A stretch of DNA of 64,000 nucleotides from Parvibaculum sp041688015. Lineage in GTDB: Bacteria; Pseudomonadota; Alphaproteobacteria; Parvibaculales; Parvibaculaceae. This document shows, piece by piece, positions 8,653 through 17,914 of this stretch. The notes under the pieces are model-generated. The model worked only from the letters and a program-made list of their open reading frames with translations. It was not told the origin of the DNA and made no database searches. Where the stretch lies: NCBI GenBank assembly GCA_041688015.1, contig JBDNIY010000001.1, positions 310,001 through 374,000 on the forward strand, read 5' to 3'. Position numbers and translations under genes: made by a program. Numbering within the stretch: the stretch's first letter is position 1; each line of letters starts with the position of its first letter.

Positions 8653-9440
8653 TTTCCTTCGAATTGGGCGGGGCGTTTGGCCAGAAATGCCTTCACGCCT
8701 TCCTTGAAGTCGGCGCTGGCGCCAGCGATGCGCTGGGACTGGCGTTCCATGTTCAGCTGTTCTTCATATGAATTGTCCGTGCTTTCCCAATAAAGCTGCC
8801 GGATCAGACCCAGCGACACCGTCGGGCCATTGGCGAGATCTTTGGCAAGTATCTGGACCTCGCCCATCAGTTTCTCGTCATCATAGACGCGATTGACGAG
8901 GCCCCATTGCAGGGCCGTTTCGGCAGGCAGTTTTTCGCCAAGCAATGACAGCTCCATGGCGCGCGTCTTGCCGACCAGACGCGGCAAAATCCAGGTTGAG
9001 CCACCATCCGGCACTAGGCCGATGCGACGAAAGGCTTGCAGGAAATAAGACGAGCGGGCGCAGACGACGAGATCGCCCATCAGGGCAAAACTCATGCCGA
9101 CGCCAGCGGCAGGGCCGTTCACGGCTGTTACAAATGGCATCTTGAGGTTGCGCAACCGACGCAGGAACGGATGATAGGCTGTCTCCAGCGCCGAACCGGC
9201 ATCGGGTCGCCCGGCATTATTGTCGCCGCGTCCTTGCAGGTTTGCCCCGGTGCAAAACCCGCGGCCTTCGCCCGTCATCACCAGGCATCGAACGTTGTTG
9301 GCGGGGTCTTCAACCTCATCCATAGCCTTTGCCAGCCCGCCGAGCATTTCCATCGACACAGCGTTCATCACTTCTGGATGGTTCAGTGTCAGCGTGGCGA
9401 CTTGCCCGTCTATGGCGAGTTTTGCGCGTTCAAATTCCAT
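8649..9440 (-). CDS. Enoyl-CoA hydratase/isomerase family protein (second in operon)
   Basis: A 263-residue crotonase-fold protein. The oxyanion-hole segments are MTGEGRGFCTGANLQG and NGPAAGVGMSFALMGD, and the active-site loop is LVPDGGSTWILPRLVG. The Asp/Gly-rich loop resembles PaaG/PaaB-type isomerases more than classical hydratases, so the reaction (hydration or double-bond shift) is uncertain. It lies 25 nt after a paralogous crotonase and overlaps the NTF2-like gene. Two related crotonases plus an NTF2 protein suggest a beta-oxidation-like branch. Confidence 0.88.
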   Translation of the reverse strand: MEFERAKLAIDGQVATLTLNHPEVMNAVSMEMLGGLAKAMDEVEDPANNVRCLVMTGEGRGFCTGANLQGRGDNNAGRPDAGSALETAYHPFLRRLRNLKMPFVTAVNGPAAGVGMSFALMGDLVVCARSSYFLQAFRRIGLVPDGGSTWILPRLVGKTRAMELSLLGEKLPAETALQWGLVNRVYDDEKLMGEVQILAKDLANGPTVSLGLIRQLYWESTDNSYEEQLNMERQSQRIAGASADFKEGVKAFLAKRPAQFEGK

Positions 9441-9465
9441 TGGTCTCTCCCTGATCTCTTGATTG

Positions 9466-10263
9466 CTATTTGAATTTTGCTTCGCGTTTGCCGAGGAACG
9501 CTTTGACGCCCTCTACGAAATTCGGATGGTCGCCGAGCTGGCCTTGTGTGACGCGCTCATAGTCGAGCTGATCGTCATAGCTATTGTGAGGCGCTACATC
9601 GAGCGCCTTGCGTATTTGTGCAAAGGCGCTGGTCGGCCCCTTGGCAATTTTGGCGGCGAGTTCGCGCGCAACGTCCATAAGAGTGGCGTCGTCCACGCAT
9701 TTCCAAATCAGGCCCCAGTCTGCCGCCATCTCGGCGGGTATTTTTTCGCCTGTGATGGCCATCCCTAATGCGCGTGCGCGCCCGACAAGCCGGGGCAATT
9801 GCCATGTCGTCCCAAGGTCGGGGATGAGGCCGAGTTTGGGCCCGAACACGGAAATGAAACTGGCTGATTTTGCCGCGATACAAATATCGGCGACCAGCGC
9901 GAGGCCGACGCCACCGCCCGCTGTCGTTCCGTTCACCGCTGACAGGATCGGCTTATCCAGCGCGTAGAGTTCGCTCATCATCGGGTTGAACGCGGTCTTC
10001 ATGCCATGCGCGACACCCTCGCCGACGCTCATGCCCTCTGCGCGTTGGCCCTGCGCAGCAAGATCAGCTCCGGCGCAGAAAGCGCGGCCTTCGCCGGTCA
10101 GCATCAAAACGCGCGCACTCTCGTCCGCTGCCACGGCTTTCACGGCGCTGCGAATTTCTGCGATCATGGCCATGTTGATGCTGTTCAGCACTTCAGGGCG
10201 ATTGAGCGTCAAAACGGCGATGCCGTCTGAGGTTTCTAGCTTGATCGTTGTGTATGAAGTCAT
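9466..10263 (-). CDS. Enoyl-CoA hydratase/isomerase family protein (first in operon)
   Basis: A crotonase-fold protein of 265 residues. Its motifs are LTLNRPEVLNSIN, LTGEGRAFCAGADLA, NGTTAGGGVGLALVAD and LIPDLGTTWQLPRLVG. It is clearly paralogous to the next gene, with the same length and loop layout. I start it at the ATG at 10263 (MTSYTTIKLE), which gives the usual family N-terminus and has a purine-rich GGGACGGA upstream. An ATG at 10287 would add eight residues. It leads the crotonase-crotonase-NTF2 operon. Confidence 0.88.
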   Translation of the reverse strand: MTSYTTIKLETSDGIAVLTLNRPEVLNSINMAMIAEIRSAVKAVAADESARVLMLTGEGRAFCAGADLAAQGQRAEGMSVGEGVAHGMKTAFNPMMSELYALDKPILSAVNGTTAGGGVGLALVADICIAAKSASFISVFGPKLGLIPDLGTTWQLPRLVGRARALGMAITGEKIPAEMAADWGLIWKCVDDATLMDVARELAAKIAKGPTSAFAQIRKALDVAPHNSYDDQLDYERVTQGQLGDHPNFVEGVKAFLGKREAKFK

Positions 10264-10356
10264 CGTTCCGTCCCGGCTCATATTCACTTATGGCGTGATT
10301 TGGTCCAGAGCATAGACGCGCGATGGTGCGTGGGAAAGGGCAGGTGGGAGGTAGAC

Positions 10357-10385
10357 AAAAATTGACGCGCAAACGTTGCGTCAAT
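10357..10385 (-). terminator. Rho-independent terminator of the diguanylate cyclase gene
   Basis: On the minus strand a perfect 8-bp stem (ATTGACGC / GCGTCAAT, loop 9 nt, arms 10361-10368 and 10378-10385) is followed at once by a T-run. It lies 30 nt past the stop of the diguanylate cyclase gene and separates it from the crotonase operon. Confidence 0.8.
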
Positions 10386-10414
10386 GGCTGTTGATGGCGG
10401 GTGAGCGGCGGGGC

Positions 10415-11473
10415 TTAGCTCGCTTTTGCCTTCGGCATTGCGGCTGTCGGGTCTGTCACCACACAATTGCGCCCGCTGCGTTTGGCTGAATAGAGATTGC
10501 CGTCGGCGCGCTCGATCATGGATGCAGAGTTGTCCCCAGCTTGGAACGATGAAATTCCCATCGACATGGTGACACGGCCAAGCGTCTCGCCAGTGGACCG
10601 TTTAACCAGCTCTCGGGCCTGAATGGCTTCGCGGATTGAATTGGCCAGATCTTCGGCACAGTCACCCACGGCACCGGGCATGATGACAACGAACTCTTCG
10701 CCGCCATAGCGCGCCACGCTGTCGCCTTCGCGTGCGCCGTTCTTCAGGCAACTCGCAACCAGGCGCAACACCTGATCACCTGTGCGGTGACCCCAAGTGT
10801 CATTGAAATTCTTGAAATGATCGATGTCGCCCATAATCAGGCAAAGCGGCGTGTTGTTTGCGTTGGCGCGTGTGACTTCCTTGGCCAGTAATTCGTCAAA
10901 TGCCTTGCGATTGTTGACGCCGGTCAACCCATCAGTCCGCGCCTCGTCACGCGCCTTTGTCAGATTGCCTTGTAGTGTATTAAGTTCTGTTTTGGTTTCG
11001 TTCAAACGCTCTTCAAGTTCTATCGAGCGTTTTTCCATTTGCACCGAAGCCCCCATGATAGCTTCGACGACGCGGCCAATATCGGCAGGCGTGGACTTGT
11101 TGTTCAAGCCTTCGCTGGCGGCACGCACCGATGATCCAAGTTCAGAACTGTCACCCACGGCGGCTTGAACGAGTTGCATGATCTTGTCGACTTCGCTGCT
11201 CAATCGGTCGCCCGTTTCGAGCGCTGTATCGGCGAGCGCCGTTTGGCTGAGAAAGCGCTGATGCAGGTTGCCCGAAATCTCCGCGTCAATCGTCTTGCCC
11301 GCCTTCAGATGTTCGTCAATTTCCTCGTTGAGATCGGCGGCTTGCCCGGATGCATAGCGAAACCACAGCTCATAATTTGCCGGCAAAGGGGCGACCTGGT
11401 GGGTCTCCATCAGGGCCATGGCCTTGGCGCTCCACTCGGTAGCCAAGGCAGTATCGTCCGAATAGGTTTTCAC
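10415..11473 (-). CDS. Diguanylate cyclase (GGDEF domain)
   Basis: A soluble 352-residue protein. An N-terminal helical region (about 1-185), with a coiled-coil stretch near KRSIELEERLNETKTELNTL, leads into a GGDEF domain with DGLTGVNNRKAF, GDIDHFKNFNDTWGH and the intact active-site motif GGEEF (about 256-260). Five residues before it, REGD fits the RxxD inhibitory site, so product inhibition by c-di-GMP is likely. No EAL domain or transmembrane segment is present. The GTG at 11473 has a GAGG site 6 nt upstream; a longer reading adds an unlikely Cys/Pro-rich lead. It should make the second messenger c-di-GMP. Confidence 0.9.
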   Translation of the reverse strand: MKTYSDDTALATEWSAKAMALMETHQVAPLPANYELWFRYASGQAADLNEEIDEHLKAGKTIDAEISGNLHQRFLSQTALADTALETGDRLSSEVDKIMQLVQAAVGDSSELGSSVRAASEGLNNKSTPADIGRVVEAIMGASVQMEKRSIELEERLNETKTELNTLQGNLTKARDEARTDGLTGVNNRKAFDELLAKEVTRANANNTPLCLIMGDIDHFKNFNDTWGHRTGDQVLRLVASCLKNGAREGDSVARYGGEEFVVIMPGAVGDCAEDLANSIREAIQARELVKRSTGETLGRVTMSMGISSFQAGDNSASMIERADGNLYSAKRSGRNCVVTDPTAAMPKAKAS

Positions 11474-11749
11474 AAGGAGCCTCAAATATGTTGTTTCTTG
11501 GCGGCAGGAGAAACATTCTCTCGGTGGAGAGGATAGAGGAACTTTGTTACGTGCCGGTAAACTCGGCGGAAACAGCCATTTTTGTAAAATCGTGATCAAG
11601 GGCTATGCTGGCCCTGTTGCGCCTTGTTTGTGCGAGGATTTCCGCTGATCTGTTGCCTTCAAAGCTGACGTTTATCGAATTTGTCATGTATATTTTTCAA
11701 ATGTGCTGTCGGAATGCCTCCCCGTCCCGGCGCAATAGGGAGATAAAAA

Positions 11750-13213
11750 ATGAGCCTTGCTGAATCAAACATGCGTGAAACTGACGGAAATGCGATCTCA
11801 GAATCGATCCGTAGCATCGTGGACCGCCAAAAAGCGGCCCATATCAAGGACGGCGCGCCCAGCGCTGAACGCCGGATCGACTGGATCGACCGCGCCATTG
11901 CCTTGATTGTGGACAATCAAAACGAGATCGTCGAAGCCCTGTCATCCGATTTCGGGCATCGCAGCAGAGAACAGTCCTTGCTCGCCGATGTGATGGGCTC
12001 AATCGGCCCATTGAAACACGCCAAGAAGCATCTGCGCCAATGGATGAAGCCAGAAAAGCGCAAGGTGCAATTTCCGCTCAATCTGCTTGGTGCCAAAGCA
12101 CGTGTTGAGTTTCAGCCGCTCGGCGTTGTCGGCATCATTAGCCCCTGGAATTTCCCGATCAATCTGACCTGGACACCGCTGGCAGGCGTCTTTGCCGCGG
12201 GCAATCGCGCCATCATCAAGCCATCGGAATTCACCCCGGCAACATCAGAACTGATGGCCCGGATGATCCGTTCGGCCTACGACGAGACCGAAGTGGCTGT
12301 GGTCACAGGTGGTCCGGCGGTTGGTGAGGCCTTCTCCCGCCAGCCCTTCGATCATCTCTTGTTTACCGGCGCAACGTCGATTGCCTATCACGTCATGCGA
12401 GCGGCTGCCGAAAATCTAGTGCCGCTGACGCTGGAATTGGGCGGCAAGTCGCCGGTCATTGTCTCCAAGACCGCCAAGATGGACGATGCTGCTGCCAAGA
12501 TCATGACAGGCAAGACACTCAATGCCGGTCAGATTTGCCTCGCGCCGGACTATGTCTTTGTGCCTGAAGGGCGCGTGGATGAGTTCATTGCCGAAGCGAC
12601 CAAATCGGTCAAAAAGATGTTTCCGACCCTGAAGGATAACCCCGATTACACCTCGATCATCAATCAACGACACTACGACCGGATCAACGGTTATGTGGAC
12701 GACGCTAAGGCCAAGGGCGCCAAGATCGTCGAGATCAACCCGGCCAATGAGGATATGTCACAGCAGCAGACCCACAAGATCGCGCCAACGCTGATCGTCA
12801 ATCCGACGGACGATATGAAGGTTATGCAAGACGAAATCTTCGGACCCGTTCTGCCAATCAAGACCTATCGCGACGTCAACGAGGTGCTGGGCTATGTCAA
12901 CGCCCACGCCCGGCCTCTTGGTCTGTACTATTTCGGCGACGATGCCGCCGAGCAGCGGACCGTGCTGGACCGCACCACGTCAGGCGGTGTGACAGTCAAC
13001 GACGTCATTATGCATGTCTCCATGGAAGACTTGCCCTTTGGTGGCGTTGGCCCGAGCGGCATGGGATCTTATCATGGACATGACGGTTTCAAGACCTTCA
13101 GCCATGCCAAGGCCGTCTATGTGCAAGCTAAGGCCAAGATGGTCGCTGAAATGTTCCGCGCGCCCTATGGCGACAAGACGCGCAAGACGCTGGCGTCCAT
13201 GATCAAGAAATAA
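11750..13213 (+). CDS. Aldehyde dehydrogenase, coniferyl-aldehyde type
   Basis: A 487-residue NAD(P)-dependent aldehyde dehydrogenase. It has the cofactor-binding segment ISPWNFPINLTW, the general base Glu229 in LELGGKSP, the nucleophile Cys263 in NAGQICLAPDY, and EEIFGP-like DEIFGPVLP. The Gln-Ile-Cys-Leu-Ala context and the C-terminal SGMGSYHGHDGFKTFSH motif match CalB-like and fatty-aldehyde-type ALDHs, so aromatic or long-chain aldehydes are plausible substrates. It has a GGGAGAT site before the ATG and a strong terminator after it, so it is probably monocistronic. Confidence 0.9.
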   Translation: MSLAESNMRETDGNAISESIRSIVDRQKAAHIKDGAPSAERRIDWIDRAIALIVDNQNEIVEALSSDFGHRSREQSLLADVMGSIGPLKHAKKHLRQWMKPEKRKVQFPLNLLGAKARVEFQPLGVVGIISPWNFPINLTWTPLAGVFAAGNRAIIKPSEFTPATSELMARMIRSAYDETEVAVVTGGPAVGEAFSRQPFDHLLFTGATSIAYHVMRAAAENLVPLTLELGGKSPVIVSKTAKMDDAAAKIMTGKTLNAGQICLAPDYVFVPEGRVDEFIAEATKSVKKMFPTLKDNPDYTSIINQRHYDRINGYVDDAKAKGAKIVEINPANEDMSQQQTHKIAPTLIVNPTDDMKVMQDEIFGPVLPIKTYRDVNEVLGYVNAHARPLGLYYFGDDAAEQRTVLDRTTSGGVTVNDVIMHVSMEDLPFGGVGPSGMGSYHGHDGFKTFSHAKAVYVQAKAKMVAEMFRAPYGDKTRKTLASMIKK

Positions 13214-13238
13214 ATCGGCAGTTATTTCCCACGGAAGA

Positions 13239-13264
13239 GCGGCTCGCGCAGGGCCGCCCTTTTT
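13239..13264 (+). terminator. Terminator after the aldehyde dehydrogenase gene
   Basis: A GC stem (GCGGC 13239-13243 pairing with GCCGC 13253-13257, loop 9 nt) is followed within two bases by TTTTT. It lies 26 nt past the stop codon. Confidence 0.75.
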
Positions 13265-13342
13265 GTTGCCTGCCTTGTGTGGGCGTGCCTGTTGGTCCAT
13301 CTATAGGCGACCTATTCATTCGCTTAACCCGGAGATTGCCTT

Positions 13343-14656
13343 ATGCGCAAAACCACCATTCCGCTGATATCGGTGCTGGCACTTGCCACATTGGTTGGGT
13401 GCGGCGATACGGCTAAATATTCGGTCGAGCAGGGGATGGGGCCAAATCCGGAATTGCCCGCCCCCCAATCGTCGCTCCTACCCATCGTCAATATTGCCAC
13501 CGCGACGCCATGGACTAAGGGTGAAAAGCCGACAGCGGCCAAAGGTCTACAGGTCAATGCTTTCGCGCAGGGGCTGGATCATCCGCGTTGGCTTTATGTT
13601 TTGCCCAATGGCGATGTGCTGGTCGCAGAAACCAACACCCCGCCACAACCCGGCGAGACGGGCATTAAGGCATGGATCGGACGCTTCCTTATGCGCAATG
13701 CCGGTGCCGGTGCGCCGACAGCCAATCGCATCACGCTGCTGCGCGATACCAATGGCGATGGCGTGGCCGATGTCCATGTGCCTTTCCTTGAAAATCTCTA
13801 TTCACCTTTCGGCATGGCGCTCATCGACAACACATTCTACGTCGCCAATGCCAACGCAATCGTGTCGTTCCCCTACAAGTCCGGCGAAACCCATATTGAT
13901 GCCGCGCCGACAAAGGTTGCAGACCTTCCCGGTGGACCAATCAATCATCATTGGACGAAAAACATTCTGGCGACGCCAGACGGCACACATCTTTATGTCA
14001 CGGTCGGCTCTAACAGCAATGTGGGCGACAATGGCATGGAGGTCGAGAAGGGCCGCGCCGCCATCCATCTTCTTGATCTGAAAACCGGCAAGGATCGTCT
14101 ATTCGCCACAGGCATCCGCAATCCCAATGGCCTCGCCTTTGAACCGAAAACGGGTGCGCTCTGGGTTGCTGTCAATGAACGCGATGAAATCGGCAGCGAC
14201 CTTGTGCCAGACTATATGACATCGGTGAAAGACGGTGCCTTCTACGGCTGGCCCTACAGCTATTACGGCCAGCACGTTGATGTGCGCGTCAAACCACAAA
14301 ACCCCGCGCTGGTCGCAAGCGCCATTGCGCCCGACTATGCGCTTGGGCCGCACACAGCATCGCTGGGATTGACCTTCGATACAGGATCGCTCCTGCCTGC
14401 CCGCTACAAGGGCGGGGCCTTTATCGGGCAACACGGGTCTTGGAACCGCAACCCTGCCAGCGGATACAAGGTTATCTTTGTTCCCTTTGCTGACGGAAAA
14501 CCATCAGGCCCGGCGCAAGATGTACTGACCGGATTTCTGGACAAAGACGGCGATGCGCGTGGCCGCCCTGTCGGCGTCGTCATCGACAATTCCGGCGCAT
14601 TGCTGGTGGCCGACGATGTGGGCAATACGGTTTGGCGCGTGACACCTGCGCAATAG
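13343..14656 (+). CDS. PQQ-type sugar (sorbosone-like) dehydrogenase lipoprotein
   Basis: A 437-residue six-bladed beta-propeller of the glucose/sorbosone dehydrogenase family. It has a lipoprotein signal with lipobox LVGC (Cys20), then GLDHPRWLYVLPNGDVLVAET, GIRNPNGLAFEP, NERDEIGSDLVPDY and GQHGSWNRNPASGY, all typical of L-sorbosone dehydrogenase homologues that bind PQQ and calcium. No PQQ biosynthesis genes are in the window, so the cofactor would come from elsewhere. The gene stands alone between two terminators. Confidence 0.85.
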   Translation: MRKTTIPLISVLALATLVGCGDTAKYSVEQGMGPNPELPAPQSSLLPIVNIATATPWTKGEKPTAAKGLQVNAFAQGLDHPRWLYVLPNGDVLVAETNTPPQPGETGIKAWIGRFLMRNAGAGAPTANRITLLRDTNGDGVADVHVPFLENLYSPFGMALIDNTFYVANANAIVSFPYKSGETHIDAAPTKVADLPGGPINHHWTKNILATPDGTHLYVTVGSNSNVGDNGMEVEKGRAAIHLLDLKTGKDRLFATGIRNPNGLAFEPKTGALWVAVNERDEIGSDLVPDYMTSVKDGAFYGWPYSYYGQHVDVRVKPQNPALVASAIAPDYALGPHTASLGLTFDTGSLLPARYKGGAFIGQHGSWNRNPASGYKVIFVPFADGKPSGPAQDVLTGFLDKDGDARGRPVGVVIDNSGALLVADDVGNTVWRVTPAQ

Positions 14657-14676
14657 AACCAGCGAGACAGCATAAT

Positions 14677-14707
14677 AAAAAAGGCGGCCTGCAAAGGCCG
14701 CCTTTTT
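14677..14707. terminator. Bidirectional terminator between convergent genes
   Basis: A perfect 8-bp stem (GGCGGCCT 14683-14690, loop GCAA, AGGCCGCC 14695-14702) is flanked by A6 on the left and T5 on the right. It can therefore terminate both the sorbosone-dehydrogenase-like gene and the DEAD-box helicase gene. Confidence 0.9.
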
Positions 14708-14726
14708 AAATGGGATCACGAAGCGC

Positions 14727-16445
14727 TCATGCTTCTTCGGCTTCGACCTCGACCTCGTTGATGTCGGAATCTTCGGCGTCATTGGGGCGACGCTTGGGCA
14801 GCTTCACGGCGCGCAGCATGAAGGCAGGCACATGGTCGCCGAGGCCGACGACGCGTGGGCCATCGTCATCGTCACGGCCGCGGCCATTCGAGCGTTCGTT
14901 GCGGTCGCGACGTGGTTGGTCGTTACGCGATGAGTTGTTCCGGCTGTTATCTCGCGGTGCGCGGGCGGCTGGCTGCTCGCTGATCGTTGCCATAAGCTCC
15001 GGCGCGTCGGCAGGCACATCGGGCTGCGGCGCTGTTTCGGCGTCAGCTGTTTCGCTCGGCGTCGCGTCGGCTTTTGCTGCGTTCGACTTGTTACGGCCAC
15101 GTCCGCCGCGCGTACGGCGTTCGCGCGGCTTGCGCGGTGTAGCGTCGTCAGCACTTGTCGTGGCTTCATCGCTGGCTGTCGGCTCACTGGCTGTCAGCTC
15201 ACTGGTCGTTGGTTCGCTGATTGTTGGCTCACTGGCCGCTAGCTCATTGGCCTCGACCACAACCGGGGTATCGTTCGCATCGCTGACACTTTCGGCAACG
15301 GCGACCGCATCACTATCGCTCGCCTTTTTTGGGCTCGCACCGCGCTCAGGGATTGGCCCGCCAATCAGCTTTTCAATGCCTGCCAGATATTTTCCGTCTT
15401 CGCGTGTCATCAACGTATAGGCAGAACCGTGACGGCCCGCGCGACCTGTGCGGCCAATGCGGTGAATATAGTCTTCGGCATGTGTCGGCACGTCGAAATT
15501 GAAGACGTGGCTGACATCAGGAATGTCGAGGCCGCGCGCAGCGACATCGCTGGCAACCAGCAGCCGGATTGAGCCATTACGAAACCCGTCGAGCGTTTTG
15601 GTGCGCGTGGATTGATCCAGGTCGCCATGGAGAGAACCGACAGGCATCCCATGTTTTTCAAGCGCCTTGTGGACCGCACCAATGTCGCGTTTGCGATTAC
15701 AAAAAATAATCGCGTTCTTCACGTCTTCTTCTTCGATCAATTCCCGCAGCGTCTCGCGCTTTTTCTCACGCGTCGTTTTCACCAGACCCTGTGTGATGGT
15801 TGCGCTGGCCGAAGCAGGGCGCGAGACCTCAACTCTTTCAGGATTCTGAAGGAAGGTATCGGTAAGGCGTTGAATTTCAGGCGGCATGGTTGCCGAGAAG
15901 AACAACGTCTGGCGCGTGAACGGAATTTTTTTGCAGATTTCTTCGATGTCGGGAATGAAGCCCATATCGAGCATACGGTCGGCTTCGTCGATCACCAGGA
16001 TCTGCACGCCGGTGAGAAGCACCTTGCCGCGCGAGCAATGGTCGAGCAGACGGCCGGGCGTCGCAATCAATACGTCAACGCCGCGATCCAGCTTCTTTTC
16101 CTGATCGCCGAATGAAACACCACCGATCAGCAGCGCCATCGAGAGTTTGTTGTATTTGCCGTAGGTCGCAAAATTCTCGGCAACCTGAGCGGCGAGTTCA
16201 CGCGTCGGTTCCAAAATAAGCGAGCGGGGCATCCGTGCCTTGGCGCGCCCGCGTGAGAGCATGTCAATCATCGGGAGAGTGAAAGAGGCAGTCTTGCCCG
16301 TTCCGGTTTGCGCAATCCCCAACACATCGCGTTTTTTCAATACAAACGGAATGGCTTGCGCCTGAATGGGAGTGGGTTCTGTGTAGCCGGTTTCAGCAAC
16401 CGCCTTCAGCACCTCGGCTCCCAGGCCGAGTTCGTCAAATGTCAT
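14727..16445 (-). CDS. DEAD-box ATP-dependent RNA helicase (RhlE-like)
   Basis: A 572-residue SF2 helicase. The Q motif is GYTEPTPIQAQ (20-30), Walker A AQTGTGKT (45-52), then VIDEADRMLDMGF, SAT in FFSATMPPE, and motif VI in YIHRIGRTGRAGR. After the helicase core (about 375 residues) a low-complexity tail of nearly 200 residues follows: five Ser-Glu-Pro-Thr-like pentapeptides, an Arg/Gly basic patch (ERRTRGGRGRNKS) and an Arg/Asn/Asp-rich end. RhlE-type helicases unwind RNA in ribosome assembly and mRNA decay. The basic tail probably binds RNA. It converges on a shared terminator. Confidence 0.92.
   Translation of the reverse strand: MTFDELGLGAEVLKAVAETGYTEPTPIQAQAIPFVLKKRDVLGIAQTGTGKTASFTLPMIDMLSRGRAKARMPRSLILEPTRELAAQVAENFATYGKYNKLSMALLIGGVSFGDQEKKLDRGVDVLIATPGRLLDHCSRGKVLLTGVQILVIDEADRMLDMGFIPDIEEICKKIPFTRQTLFFSATMPPEIQRLTDTFLQNPERVEVSRPASASATITQGLVKTTREKKRETLRELIEEEDVKNAIIFCNRKRDIGAVHKALEKHGMPVGSLHGDLDQSTRTKTLDGFRNGSIRLLVASDVAARGLDIPDVSHVFNFDVPTHAEDYIHRIGRTGRAGRHGSAYTLMTREDGKYLAGIEKLIGGPIPERGASPKKASDSDAVAVAESVSDANDTPVVVEANELAASEPTISEPTTSELTASEPTASDEATTSADDATPRKPRERRTRGGRGRNKSNAAKADATPSETADAETAPQPDVPADAPELMATISEQPAARAPRDNSRNNSSRNDQPRRDRNERSNGRGRDDDDGPRVVGLGDHVPAFMLRAVKLPKRRPNDAEDSDINEVEVEAEEA
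15174..15248. repeat. Five in-frame 15-bp repeats in the helicase tail
   Basis: Five consecutive 15-bp units run from 15174 to 15248. They encode variations on a Ser-Glu-Pro-Thr-Xaa pentapeptide (for example ASEPT, ISEPT, TSELT) on the minus strand. Because the unit is a multiple of three, copy-number change would lengthen or shorten the acidic linker without breaking the frame. Confidence 0.8.
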
Positions 16446-16771
16446 ATAAAGGCCCTATGCACCATGTATGAGCTGCCCTGGTGGCCCACTTTATGGGGCC
16501 CGTGGACGGAAATTTGGGGGCAGCTTTTCGCGCGTTTCCTAAGCGGTCGCGCACCACCGCAAGTTTGCCGAAAGATAAGCGTCGATGGCCATTTGTCAAC
16601 GTGATCAGGGGCAATTGGGCTCTATGACGCATACTCTTAGTCGCCATTTATTGCAGATTATTCGTCAATGTGGCCAAAACATCTCGATCTGGCACCTCAG
16701 CGAAGGCCCCTACCTTTTTCAGATATTAACGATTTAACACCATTGTGATGGCGCAAAGGCGAGCGCGATCA
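16446..16771. other. Divergent intergenic region between helicase and sensor kinase
   Basis: This 326-bp gap holds the promoters of the helicase (minus) and the histidine kinase (plus). The half next to the helicase is GC-rich; the half next to the kinase is AT-rich and ends ATTAACGATTTAACACC. That end contains a TTAAC(G)-N-TTAAC direct repeat loosely reminiscent of a CtrA box (TTAA-N7-TTAA), with the spacing off. I see no gene or RNA here. Confidence 0.5.
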
Positions 16772-17911
<1,140 letters not shown>

Positions 17912-17914
17912 GTG

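Noticed and set aside
16715..16745. CtrA box upstream of the sensor kinase
   Set aside because: TTAAC words are present, but the spacing does not match TTAA-N7-TTAA.
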